Below, one piece after another: positions 1-5,930 of a DNA stretch of 9,057 bases (its first letter is position 1; the number at the start of each line of letters is the position of its first letter). The stretch covers positions 1 to 9,057 of the forward strand of contig WQUF01000429.1 in NCBI GenBank assembly GCA_009785875.1, written 5' to 3'. This stretch comes from Oscillospiraceae bacterium (GTDB lineage: Bacteria > Bacillota > Clostridia > Clostridiales > Clostridiaceae). The position numbers were made by a program, and so were the translations under genes. The notes below the pieces were generated by a model. That model was not told where the DNA came from. It worked only from the letters and a program-made list of their open reading frames with translations, and did not search any database.

Positions 1-1
1 T

Positions 2-94
2 ATACTTTTAGTTTCCACAGTGATAATATTGATATTCGTAATAATAAAGCTTCATAGGTCATATCAAAAATCTTTTGTAAAAAATTATAGTTAA
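2..94 (+). CDS. C-terminal end of an unidentified membrane protein (partial)
   Basis: An open frame enters from the left edge of the window and ends at the TAA at 92-94. It encodes about 30 residues: a strongly hydrophobic run rich in Ile, Val and Leu (begins ILLVSTVIILIFVII), then a short basic tail containing KLHRSYQKSF. This is the pattern of a last transmembrane helix followed by a cytoplasmic end. The terminator at 96-132 starts almost directly after the stop codon, which supports this frame as the real end of a transcribed gene. A second frame is open from position 1 to a TAG at 55-57 but gives a polar peptide with no such context. The family cannot be told from so short a piece. Confidence 0.5.
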   Translation: MLLVSTVIILIFVIIKLHRSYQKSFVKNYS

Positions 95-95
95 T

Positions 96-132
96 AAAAA
101 GCCTCTAACAAAATTTAAAGTTAGAGGTTTTT
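96..132 (+). terminator. Factor-independent terminator after the partial membrane protein gene
   Basis: CCTCTAAC at 102-109 pairs perfectly with GTTAGAGG at 120-127 around a 10-base A/T loop. The stem is flanked by five A on the left (96-100) and five T on the right (128-132). The hairpin plus T tract fits a terminator for the gene ending at 94. The mirrored A tract means it could also work in the reverse direction. Confidence 0.8.
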
Positions 133-173
133 CTGTGTATAAAATAAGACTAAGGTGTATAGAATGTTAGTAA

Positions 174-179
174 AGGAGG
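174..179 (+). promoter_or_regulatory. Strong ribosome binding site upstream of the small remnant gene
   Basis: AAAGGAGGTG at 172-181 is a near-perfect Shine-Dalgarno sequence, with its AGGAGG core 10 bases before the ATG at 190. It is one of the best in the window although only a very short frame follows, which suggests a real gene once began here. Confidence 0.6.
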
Positions 180-189
180 TGTTTAAATT

Positions 190-281
190 ATGACTGAACT
201 TCAAACACTAAAAAGAGCAAATACTTATATAGCAATATTACAAATGAAGCAATTGATGAAAATTTAGTTGCTAATCATTAG
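190..281 (+). pseudogene. Remnant of a small conserved clostridial gene, or a 25-residue peptide gene
   Basis: After the strong ribosome binding site, ATG at 190 opens a 25-codon frame (MTELQTLKRANTYIAIL..., stop TAG 265-267). From about 234 a second frame, shifted relative to the first, reads NITNEAIDENLVANH and stops at 281-283 region (TAG 279-281). Joined, the two pieces resemble the beginning of a small conserved Firmicutes protein of unknown function that, from memory, starts like MTELETLKRAKMYIDKLANG and continues with a region ending in VVNNVRLSR. The KLANG-like stretch is missing, so a small deletion with a frameshift would explain the pattern. The rest of that family's length (roughly 60 residues in all) is absent here. 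The alternative is a genuine short peptide gene of 25 codons. The family match is recalled and has not been checked by search. Confidence 0.4.
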
Positions 282-298
282 CAAGTTAAAAGCTTGCT
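280..298. repeat. Short inverted repeat beyond the small remnant gene
   Basis: AGCAAG at 280-285 pairs with CTTGCT at 293-298 around a 7-base loop. No T run follows on either strand, so it is not a convincing terminator by itself. It sits between the remnant gene and the longer hairpin at 312-334. Confidence 0.3.
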
Positions 299-311
299 GT
301 GAATTATATAG

Positions 312-334
312 GGCTATCTTTATAAAAGATAGCC
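312..334 (-). terminator. Hairpin after the secreted hydrolase gene, possible bidirectional terminator
   Basis: GGCTATCTTT at 312-321 pairs perfectly with AAAGATAGCC at 325-334 around a 3-base loop. It lies 8 bases beyond the stop codon of the minus-strand gene ending at 343, the usual place for a terminator. The following minus-strand sequence (CTATATAATT) is only modestly T-rich. On the plus strand the stem is followed by TATTTAAATTATTT, so it may also stop transcripts coming from the left. Confidence 0.55.
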
Positions 335-342
335 TATTTAAA

Positions 343-1212
343 TTATTTATTGCATCTAATCACATTATAGGGAGTCACTTGAGTAACAGAGTCGATGCTC
401 CTATACGCAATTCCATTAGGGCTCATATCTATGACAAAGCATCCAGTAGAATCATTCTTTACAACCAAAGTAGCGTGGCTGAAATCCTTCATATAATAAT
501 CTTTTAACGTAATTATATCGCCAGGTTTTAGCTCTGCCTTTGTCAATGTACCTCTTGAGAAATTGCTATTGACTTTATTGATCAACTCATCAGCTGTTGG
601 AATAGATGAAGGAGTATCCCCTAAATAAACTCCAGTGCTCTTATAGCAAAATGAAACAAATCCTCCGCAATCTGTGTATCTTTTGCCATCAGTATAAGGG
701 AAATCTAAACTTGTTCTTTTTTCTGCAGGATTTGCAAGCACTGGATTTTTAGTATTTGCACCATATAAATCCAGATAATCGTAAGCTCTTTGAACTGCTT
801 TTAAAGCTGTGCTTAGTTCTTGTGCATTTGGGTCAACTACTCTAACTATCATTGTCGTAGAAGCTCCATTTGAAGTTATAGCTGTAATCCTGCACGCCCC
901 TAATGACTTGCTATATATAATGCCATTATTAACAATAGCTACATTAGGGTTATCGCTGAACCATGTTAAAGCTTTATTAGTTGTATTTTCTGGCATAAAT
1001 ATTATTGGCATATTTACCATATATCCAAGCTTTAAATCAAATGAGGCAGTTACAGTATAAATATATGCTGGCTGAACAAGAGGTGCTGATATTAAAGCTG
1101 GTGTTGTTTCTGGTAACGATGCTGCATTTGCATTGATATATGTAGCTCCCATTAAGGAAAGTACAAGCATTGAAGTAAATAAAGTTTTAACAAACTTGAT
1201 GCGTTTAATCAT
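343..1212 (-). CDS. Secreted Ig-like (Big_2) and NlpC/P60-type cell wall hydrolase
   Basis: This 289-residue protein is probably exported and acts on peptidoglycan or another surface polymer. Residues 1-30 form a signal peptide: a basic start (MIKRIKFVK), a hydrophobic core, and an ANA-A site predicting cleavage after Ala30. Residues about 50-127 match a bacterial Ig-like Big_2 domain, with the hallmark ALTWFSDNPNVAIVNNG and G(A)CRITAITSNG. Residues about 135-289 look like an NlpC/P60 cysteine peptidase: TDCGGFVSFCY gives the candidate nucleophile Cys182, LKPGDII (229-234) is the usual strand before the His, and FSHATLVV gives candidate His246. The third catalytic residue is unclear; Asp262 is a possibility. 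DCGGF replaces the common DCSGF, so the domain is divergent. The start is ATG at 1212, with AAGGGGG 8 bases upstream. The gene stands alone, divergent from the ParB-like gene. Target bond and substrate cannot be told. Confidence 0.8.
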   Translation of the reverse strand: MIKRIKFVKTLFTSMLVLSLMGATYINANAASLPETTPALISAPLVQPAYIYTVTASFDLKLGYMVNMPIIFMPENTTNKALTWFSDNPNVAIVNNGIIYSKSLGACRITAITSNGASTTMIVRVVDPNAQELSTALKAVQRAYDYLDLYGANTKNPVLANPAEKRTSLDFPYTDGKRYTDCGGFVSFCYKSTGVYLGDTPSSIPTADELINKVNSNFSRGTLTKAELKPGDIITLKDYYMKDFSHATLVVKNDSTGCFVIDMSPNGIAYRSIDSVTQVTPYNVIRCNK

Positions 1213-1220
1213 TAAAACAT

Positions 1221-1227
1221 CCCCCTT
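1221..1227 (-). promoter_or_regulatory. Ribosome binding site of the secreted hydrolase
   Basis: Read on the minus strand the sequence is AAAAAGGGGGATGTTTTA followed by the ATG at 1212-1210. AAGGGGG replaces the usual AAGGAGG, with 8 bases of spacing. An ATG lying between them is followed in two codons by a stop, so 1212 is the likely start. Confidence 0.55.
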
Positions 1228-1241
1228 TTTATTTTATAAAT

Positions 1242-1272
1242 ATTATAGATAATTTTGTTTTATTTGTGTCGT
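1242..1272 (-). promoter_or_regulatory. Candidate promoter of the secreted hydrolase gene
   Basis: On the minus strand a perfect TATAAT -10 box covers 1247-1242, about 30 bases before the start codon. The best -35 match is ACGACA at 1272-1267 (4 of 6 to TTGACA), with a 19-base spacer, longer than ideal. In so A/T-rich a stretch a chance -10 match is likely, so confidence is low. Confidence 0.3.
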
Positions 1273-1424
1273 ATTTGAGCTTAAAAATATGATTTTATAA
1301 ACTATAATTTAATTAATTTAAATTATATAAAAATACTGTATATTAAGCCATAAATATCAAATTATTTATTCTAAATAAAAGATGGATTCAAAACTTTTAT
1401 CTAAAGCCACACATATCAATAGGG

Positions 1425-1439
1425 CAAGTTTTGCACTTG
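1425..1439. repeat. Inverted repeat CAAGT-N5-ACTTG, candidate operator
   Basis: CAAGT (1425-1429) and ACTTG (1435-1439) form an inverted repeat around TTTGC. The right arm overlaps the candidate -35 box of the ParB-like gene at 1437-1442, a position where a bound repressor would block transcription. The function is inferred from position only. Confidence 0.3.
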
Positions 1440-1464
1440 GGTTTATTTCTGAATTCTCTATAAT
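1437..1464 (+). promoter_or_regulatory. Candidate sigma-A promoter of the ParB-like gene
   Basis: TATAAT at 1459-1464 is a perfect -10 box. TTGGGT at 1437-1442 is a weak -35 match (first three bases correct) with 16 bases between. Transcription would start near 1471, giving an untranslated leader of nearly 90 bases that contains the palindromes at 1481-1511. Confidence 0.4.
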
Positions 1465-1499
1465 TTTTTTTTACGGAGTAAATCTTTTAAAAAAGATGC

Positions 1500-1511
1500 A
1501 TCATTAATGAT
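1500..1511. repeat. Perfect 12-base palindrome in the ParB-like gene leader
   Basis: ATCATTAATGAT is a perfect palindrome 47 bases before the ATG of the ParB-like gene. It overlaps a second short palindrome, GATGCATC, at 1495-1502. The two may form a protein binding site downstream of the candidate transcription start. No known regulator consensus was recognised. Confidence 0.35.
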
Positions 1512-1558
1512 TTACCATCATAGAATGTTATTGATAGTATTATTTTAGGAGTCGGAAT

Positions 1559-2830
1559 ATGTTTAATGAATTTGAGAAAGATAAAGAAGATTTAAAACCT
1601 TGGGAATCAAACGAAGAATACCAAGAGTATTTCGATCATTTGTTTGAACTCGTGGAAAATGAAGAAGCTTTTGTTCCAAGTGAAGAAGAAGCTATACAAT
1701 TTGAGGATTTATTGAGTCTTTCTAATATAAATGAATTCCCCTATGAAGATCCAAATGAAAGAGTTATTTTTGATGCTCCATCTGCTAAAAAGATAGATCA
1801 ATCTTTTGAACCAGAGAACTTTATTTCTGATTCTAGACTGAAATACGCTGATGTAATCAGTTATATCCACATAACCAATTTAAAAGATCTGGATTATTCT
1901 GTTAATTTTTTCCCACTTCCTGATGATGAAGAGTTTTCGAATTTGGTTCAAAGTATCAGAAATTTTGGAGTCTTATCGCCACTTTTGGTTCAAAAAGATA
2001 AAGATTCTGATAAATATATAGTGATCAATGGAAGGTCAAGGCGTGGTGCTCTATTTACCTTGTATAACCAGACCTCGTATGAAGCTTACCTATACGCCCC
2101 ATGCTTAATCTTAGATGAGACTATCGATTTTTCAACGATTCAAGGAATAATCATATCTGCAAATTTAGTTTATAGAAAGATACCAAAGGACGTTCAAATA
2201 AGAGCAATTCTTATGCTCGACAGTTTGTTATCCAAATCAAATAGCCACAAAAGAGAAATTAATATAACAGACGAAATCGCATATAAAGCAGGGATATCTA
2301 AGTCTACTGCAAACACTATCAGAGGTTTTAAAAGACTATCGCCATTAGCTCTTGATTTACTATTTAAAGAATATATATCAAGAGGAACCGCAAGGCTTTT
2401 ATCAATGATAAAAGACCATGAAAAGCAGGATGCTATAATAAATGAACTTGGAAATGAAATAAATGATCTGGATAGAGTAAGAGAGTTGATATATGGGTCA
2501 AAGGCAGATAAGCCAAAAGTAGATGAATCAAAGATAGAATTGCAGAAAGAAGATTCAAAGCCTTCGCTACCAAAAGTTCCTAAAAATACTAAGATCGAGA
2601 TATATGTTCATCAAGAAGAAGTTGAAGATGTCTTAAATAGCTTGATTAAACTAAAAGGAAAGGTAATTTTAAAGCACAATGTCTTTAAAGGTGGAGAAAT
2701 AGACAAATATTTTAAGGTTAATTTAAACTACAACCATATAAGTCAATATATAAAAAATGGCTTTGTAACTAAAGATACAGTGAATTTAGTTAGAAGTGTA
2801 GATCCTAGAGAATTAGTAAAATTTGCTTAA
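1559..2830 (+). CDS. ParB-like DNA-binding protein with acidic N-terminal extension (orphan)
   Basis: This 423-residue protein resembles the ParB/Spo0J/Noc family but has no ParA partner in the window. Residues 1-90 are strongly acidic and match nothing recognised. The ParB N-terminal fold follows: VQSIRNFGVLSPLLVQ (130-145), YIVINGRSRRGAL (153-165, where family members have a GERRxRA phosphate-binding motif) and SANLVYRKI (200-208, where members have ENxQR). A helix-turn-helix lies at about 236-258 (ITDEIAYKAGISKSTANTIR), followed by ISRGTARLLSMI (273-284), like the SxGHARALL segment of ParB. A charged linker (315-342) leads to a small C-terminal alpha/beta-looking domain (343-423). The usual Glu of ENxQR is replaced, so CTP hydrolysis may be changed or lost. 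The ATG at 1559 has AGGAG 7 bases upstream. It could be a segregation or nucleoid factor, or a transcriptional regulator of plasmid or integrative-element origin. Confidence 0.75.
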   Translation: MFNEFEKDKEDLKPWESNEEYQEYFDHLFELVENEEAFVPSEEEAIQFEDLLSLSNINEFPYEDPNERVIFDAPSAKKIDQSFEPENFISDSRLKYADVISYIHITNLKDLDYSVNFFPLPDDEEFSNLVQSIRNFGVLSPLLVQKDKDSDKYIVINGRSRRGALFTLYNQTSYEAYLYAPCLILDETIDFSTIQGIIISANLVYRKIPKDVQIRAILMLDSLLSKSNSHKREINITDEIAYKAGISKSTANTIRGFKRLSPLALDLLFKEYISRGTARLLSMIKDHEKQDAIINELGNEINDLDRVRELIYGSKADKPKVDESKIELQKEDSKPSLPKVPKNTKIEIYVHQEEVEDVLNSLIKLKGKVILKHNVFKGGEIDKYFKVNLNYNHISQYIKNGFVTKDTVNLVRSVDPRELVKFA

Positions 2831-2881
2831 TAGTACTGTTTATAGCTTAATAAGTAACTATAGTAAATCGAAATAAAACTG

Positions 2882-2897
2882 TTCAGTGATCATTGAA
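2882..2897. repeat. Imperfect 16-base palindrome downstream of the ParB-like gene
   Basis: TTCAGTGATCATTGAA is symmetrical at 7 of 8 base pairs, with one G/T mismatch, around a central TGATCA. It lies about 50 bases beyond the ParB-like stop codon. Its size matches a parS-type site, but it does not match the classical parS sequence; its role is unknown. Confidence 0.35.
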
Positions 2898-2906
2898 AAA
2901 CAAATA

Positions 2907-2942
2907 GGATCCTTGGTACTGAGAGGTTAGCCGCTTTTTTTT
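2907..2942 (+). terminator. Possible terminator of the ParB-like gene
   Basis: A run of eight T (2935-2942) follows GC-richer sequence that can form only a weak, imperfect hairpin (GGATCCTT at 2908-2915 with GAGGTTAGCC at 2923-2932, including a bulge and mismatches). The position about 80 bases after the stop codon is suitable, but the stem is poor. Confidence 0.35.
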
Positions 2943-3160
2943 AAAATCAGAAGAAGAGGCTTATTTGTGTTATAATTCAAAAATAATCAACTCAATCTTA
3001 AAAAATATATAAAGTAATTATTATTTTTTAATACAGTATATATAGTCATATAAACCATTTATTAATAAGTTTTAATTTAAGATCGAAGGACGAAAATTCT
3101 ACATGCTTTTTAACTATTCCTTATCTATTAATTAGGCTATACATAATAAAAAGAATCCTC

Positions 3161-3193
3161 AAAAAAATTAAAGGGCAGATATTAAATCCACCC
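3161..3193 (-). terminator. Terminator of the opp operon, after oppA
   Basis: On the minus strand GGGTGGAT (3193-3186) pairs with ATCTGCCC (3180-3173), including two G-T pairs, around a 5-base loop. TTTAATTTTTTT follows at 3172-3161. The stem begins 22 bases beyond the oppA stop codon. This is the expected end of the five-gene transcript. Confidence 0.75.
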
Positions 3194-3215
3194 ATAATTT
3201 TTATACTATTAATTA

Positions 3216-4919
3216 TTACTGTTTTTGTGCATACATGAAATAATCATACCCAAGAGGTGAAGTCCATACGCTGTTCCCATAAGCAGGATCTGACATATAA
3301 GGATTAGCGTAGTACATAATAGGTGCGAATACCCAATTTTGCATAAGAATATCTTCAGCCTGATGCAATAACTTCATGCGCTCTGTGTTATCAGCAGTAG
3401 ACTTGATTTGAGTGATGAGTGCATCGTAATCAGGGTTTTTATATTGAACGTTATTGTTTCCACCACCAGTAATGAAGAGATCGAGCATACCTATTGGATC
3501 GTTGTAATCGTTGAGCCATCCATCACGAGCTACCATATATTCTCCATTCTTTCTCTGATTGAGGAATGTAGCCCACTCTGTTACCGATAATGTAACTTTT
3601 GCGCCAAGCTGTGACCACATATTCTGAAGAGCCTCAGCCACTGCCTTATGAAGTGCTGAATCGTTATAAATATATTCAATTGTTGGCAAACCTTCACCAT
3701 TTGGATAACCGGCCTCTGCTAAAGCAGCTTTTGCATCTTCAAGATTTTTAGCATAAGCTTCAGTGCTCGGATCGATATAATTTCCACCTACATCGCGGAA
3801 TTGCTTTGTTGGATCAGCATCTTTAAGTCCAGGAGGAACCCATGCGCCAGCAGGGATATAACCTTTTGCTAAGACATTTGCAATGTAAGTACGGTCAATA
3901 GCCAAGCTAAAAGCCTTGCGGACAAGAGGATTGTCAAAAGGAGCCTTCTGGTTGTTAAAGCTTACATAATAGGTACCCATCTGAGCTGGCATATGGAAAG
4001 CAGCATTGCTCTTCAAAGACTCGATTTCATCAGGTGGAATATTGTTGTCAAAGGAAAGCTGACCACTTTGGAAAGCGTTGAATGCGGCTACGTTATCTTC
4101 AATAAGGTTGAAGACTATCTTCTGTGGACCTAGCTTAGCAACTTCCCAATAATTTGGATTTTTTTCCATGGTTATGCGAGAAGATGGAACAAATTCTGTA
4201 ACTTTATATGGACCATTTCCAATATAAGTCTCTGCTTTGGTTGCCCAAGCATCGCCGTTAGCATCAATAGTAGCCTTTTGAACTGGCATATATGTTGGGA
4301 AAGCAGTTAACTCGAGGAAATAAGGAGTACGACTTATCAATGTCACTTTCAAAGTGAGATCATCAGGAGCGGTTACCTGGAAAAGATCCGGATTGAAAGT
4401 TTCGGTTGCTGTGGCATCCGTATACCCTGCTATGGTTTCAAACATATAGCTATAATCTGCAGCAGTTGCAGGATCGATTGCACGACGCCAGCTGTAAACA
4501 AAGTCATTAGCTGTAAGAGGACTTCCATCGCTCCATTTAAGACCTTGGCGGAGGTGGAAAGTATAGTTTAAACCATCGTCTGAAATATCTACACTTTGAG
4601 CTTCAGCTGGTTCAGGAGTTCCGTTCTTGTCAAGACGGTAGAGACCTTCGAAAGCATGGATAATATAAGTAGCACCATCAACTGAACTGTTCAAAGCCGG
4701 GTCGATTGTATCAGGATTTGGTCCCACACAGACATTGAGTACATCGCCAGTTGCAGCTGCAGTGGTATTTGGAGCTGTAGTGGTATCTGATACAGCAACA
4801 GTAGTATTTGCTGAAGTAGTGCTTCCAGTATCTTTATTTGAAGTACTATTTCCACATGCTGCAAATAAAGATGCACATAATGTTAAAGTTACTAAGCTTG
4901 CAAAAATTTTTCTTTTCAA
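3216..4919 (-). CDS. oppA: Oligopeptide ABC transporter, substrate-binding lipoprotein OppA
   Basis: This 567-residue lipoprotein captures peptides outside the cell membrane and passes them to OppBC. The signal peptide (MKRKIFASLVTLTLCASLFAAC) ends in a lipobox with Cys22 as the lipid-modified residue. Residues 23-58 form a Ser/Thr/Ala/Asn-rich tether. The SBP_bac_5 family fold follows: DTIDPALN (70-77), FHLRQGLKWSDGSPLTANDF (121-140), NGPYKV (235-240), NPLVRKAFSLAIDR (330-343) and RDGWLNDYNDP (465-475). By family analogy, Asp471 in that last motif may hold the peptide amino terminus. Its length and motifs fit OppA; DppA-like or another specificity cannot be excluded. The start is TTG at 4919, with AGGAGG 7 bases upstream and no ATG that fits better. 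The gene lies 33 bases after oppF as the last gene of the operon, with a terminator after it. Confidence 0.9.
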   Translation of the reverse strand: MKRKIFASLVTLTLCASLFAACGNSTSNKDTGSTTSANTTVAVSDTTTAPNTTAAATGDVLNVCVGPNPDTIDPALNSSVDGATYIIHAFEGLYRLDKNGTPEPAEAQSVDISDDGLNYTFHLRQGLKWSDGSPLTANDFVYSWRRAIDPATAADYSYMFETIAGYTDATATETFNPDLFQVTAPDDLTLKVTLISRTPYFLELTAFPTYMPVQKATIDANGDAWATKAETYIGNGPYKVTEFVPSSRITMEKNPNYWEVAKLGPQKIVFNLIEDNVAAFNAFQSGQLSFDNNIPPDEIESLKSNAAFHMPAQMGTYYVSFNNQKAPFDNPLVRKAFSLAIDRTYIANVLAKGYIPAGAWVPPGLKDADPTKQFRDVGGNYIDPSTEAYAKNLEDAKAALAEAGYPNGEGLPTIEYIYNDSALHKAVAEALQNMWSQLGAKVTLSVTEWATFLNQRKNGEYMVARDGWLNDYNDPIGMLDLFITGGGNNNVQYKNPDYDALITQIKSTADNTERMKLLHQAEDILMQNWVFAPIMYYANPYMSDPAYGNSVWTSPLGYDYFMYAQKQ

Positions 4920-4926
4920 ATTATTA

Positions 4927-4932
4927 CCTCCT
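4927..4932 (-). promoter_or_regulatory. Ribosome binding site fixing the TTG start of oppA
   Basis: AGGAGG lies 7 bases upstream of TTG 4919-4917 in the 33-base gap after oppF. TTG is the only codon that gives an intact lipoprotein signal peptide at correct spacing. No hairpin or separate promoter is visible in the gap, so oppA is probably read from the operon transcript. Confidence 0.75.
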
Positions 4933-4952
4933 AAAAATATTGATGACCATTT

Positions 4953-5930
4953 TTAATTAACTTTATCCAGATGATGGCAAGCAGCGAAATGCCCTTTGGA
5001 TATTTCACGGAATTCAGGTTCTTCATTAGCACAAATTTCGTTTGCATACGAGCAACGTGTCCTGAAGCGACAGCCAGAAGGTGGATCTACAGGACTTGGA
5101 ACATCACCTTTAAGAACAATTCTTTTAATAGAGCGGCTCTTCTTAGGATCAGCTATTGGTATTGCAGAAATAAGGCTCTTTGTATAAGGATGTACAGCAT
5201 GGAAAGCAAGTTCATCATTGCTAGCAAGCTCAATGATCTTTCCAAGGTACATAACGCCTATTCTATTCGAGATATGCTGAACTACAGCTAAGTCGTGGGC
5301 TATAAATAAATAAGCAAGACCTCTCTGCGTCTGTATATCCTCAAACATATTTATGATCTGAGCTCTGATTGAAACATCTAAAGCAGAAATCGGTTCGTCG
5401 CAGACAATGAACTCAGGATCAACAGCCAAAGCTCGTGCAATTCCAACACGCTGACGCTGCCCTCCAGAGAATTCGTGAGGGTACCTATTTGCATGCTCTG
5501 AATTCAGTCCAACTGTGCTAAGAAGCTCAATTATCTTCTCTCTGCGCTCTTTTTTAGACTCGCAAAGTTTGTGTATATCGAGAGCCTCCCCAACTATATC
5601 ACCTACTGTCATGCGTGGGTCTAAAGAAGCGTAAGGATCCTGGAAAACTATTTGCATTTTGCGGCGGTAAGGCATTATATCTACCTTTGTAATATCTTTA
5701 TCATCATATATGATCTGCCCTGAGGTGGGTTCGTATAGTCTTAGGACTGAACGACCGGTAGTAGTTTTACCACATCCACTTTCACCCACAAGTCCTAAAG
5801 TTTCACTCTTATTTATATGAAACGAGACTCCATCCACAGCCTTTACATATCGTTTTTTAGCGAAAATGCCTCCAGAAACAGGAAAATACTGCTTTAAGTC
5901 TTTAACTTTAAGTAACACTTTCTCAGCCAT
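4953..5930 (-). CDS. oppF: Oligopeptide ABC transporter ATP-binding protein OppF
   Basis: This 325-residue ATPase pairs with OppD on the cytoplasmic face to drive peptide import. It has a complete ABC domain: Walker A GESGCGKT (49-56), Q-loop Gln97 in VFQDPYASLDPR, signature FSGGQRQR (154-161), Walker B FIVCDEP (174-180) with Glu179, the ALD D-loop (183-185) and switch His212. The oligo/dipeptide-type C-terminal extension contains PPSGCRFRTRC. Four cysteines, at 287, 293, 300 and 318, form a possible iron-sulphur motif. The N-terminal region with a GGIFAKKRYVKAVDGVSF-like segment is typical of OppF/DppF rather than OppD. The ATG at 5930 overlaps the oppD stop as TAATG, so translation is probably coupled. 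A purine-rich AAGGGG about 10 bases upstream can serve as binding site. Confidence 0.92.
   Translation of the reverse strand: MAEKVLLKVKDLKQYFPVSGGIFAKKRYVKAVDGVSFHINKSETLGLVGESGCGKTTTGRSVLRLYEPTSGQIIYDDKDITKVDIMPYRRKMQIVFQDPYASLDPRMTVGDIVGEALDIHKLCESKKERREKIIELLSTVGLNSEHANRYPHEFSGGQRQRVGIARALAVDPEFIVCDEPISALDVSIRAQIINMFEDIQTQRGLAYLFIAHDLAVVQHISNRIGVMYLGKIIELASNDELAFHAVHPYTKSLISAIPIADPKKSRSIKRIVLKGDVPSPVDPPSGCRFRTRCSYANEICANEEPEFREISKGHFAACHHLDKVN

Larger units (their letters stand above)
1213..1558. other. Divergent intergenic region between the hydrolase and ParB-like genes
   Basis: These 346 bases have no convincing gene. The left half (about 1230-1380) is extremely A/T-rich and would carry the hydrolase promoter. 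The right half is less extreme and holds a candidate promoter for the ParB-like gene plus several inverted repeats: CAAGT/ACTTG at 1425-1439, ATCTTTT/AAAAGAT at about 1481-1497, GATGCATC at 1495-1502 and ATCATTAATGAT at 1500-1511. No canonical parS (TGTTTCACGTGAAACA-like) was found here. Confidence 0.6.
2831..3215. other. Non-coding stretch between the convergent ParB-like and oppA genes
   Basis: These 385 bases separate two convergent genes and carry no supported gene. From left to right: a small direct repeat GCTTAATA (2825-2832 and 2845-2852), an imperfect 16-base palindrome (2882-2897), a T tract with a weak hairpin (2907-2942), an extended -10-like TGTTATAAT (2968-2976) with no gene after it, a very A/T-rich central part, and the oppA terminator (3161-3193). 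A less A/T-rich island, TCGAAGGACGAAAATTC near 3083-3100, was not identified. Confidence 0.6.

Noticed and set aside
268..507. A 79-codon plus-strand open frame overlapping the hydrolase gene
   Set aside because: Most of it is antisense to the C-terminal domain of the secreted hydrolase, with no ribosome binding site or recognisable motif.
1213..1558. Classical parS site near the ParB-like gene
   Set aside because: No TGTTTCACGTGAAACA-like sequence was found; the palindromes present are different.
2898..2942. Riboswitch, T-box or other structured RNA before the T tract
   Set aside because: The only hairpin is weak and no conserved riboswitch or T-box sequence is present; it follows rather than precedes a gene.
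3083..3100. TCGAAGGACGAAAATTC island in the A/T-rich spacer as a regulatory or RNA element
   Set aside because: It stands out by composition and seems vaguely familiar from clostridial spacers, but no structure, family or function could be supported.
4735..4830. DNA tandem repeat in the oppA signal-proximal region
   Set aside because: The low complexity comes from codons of the Ser/Thr/Ala-rich tether; the units are not regular enough to call a repeat array.
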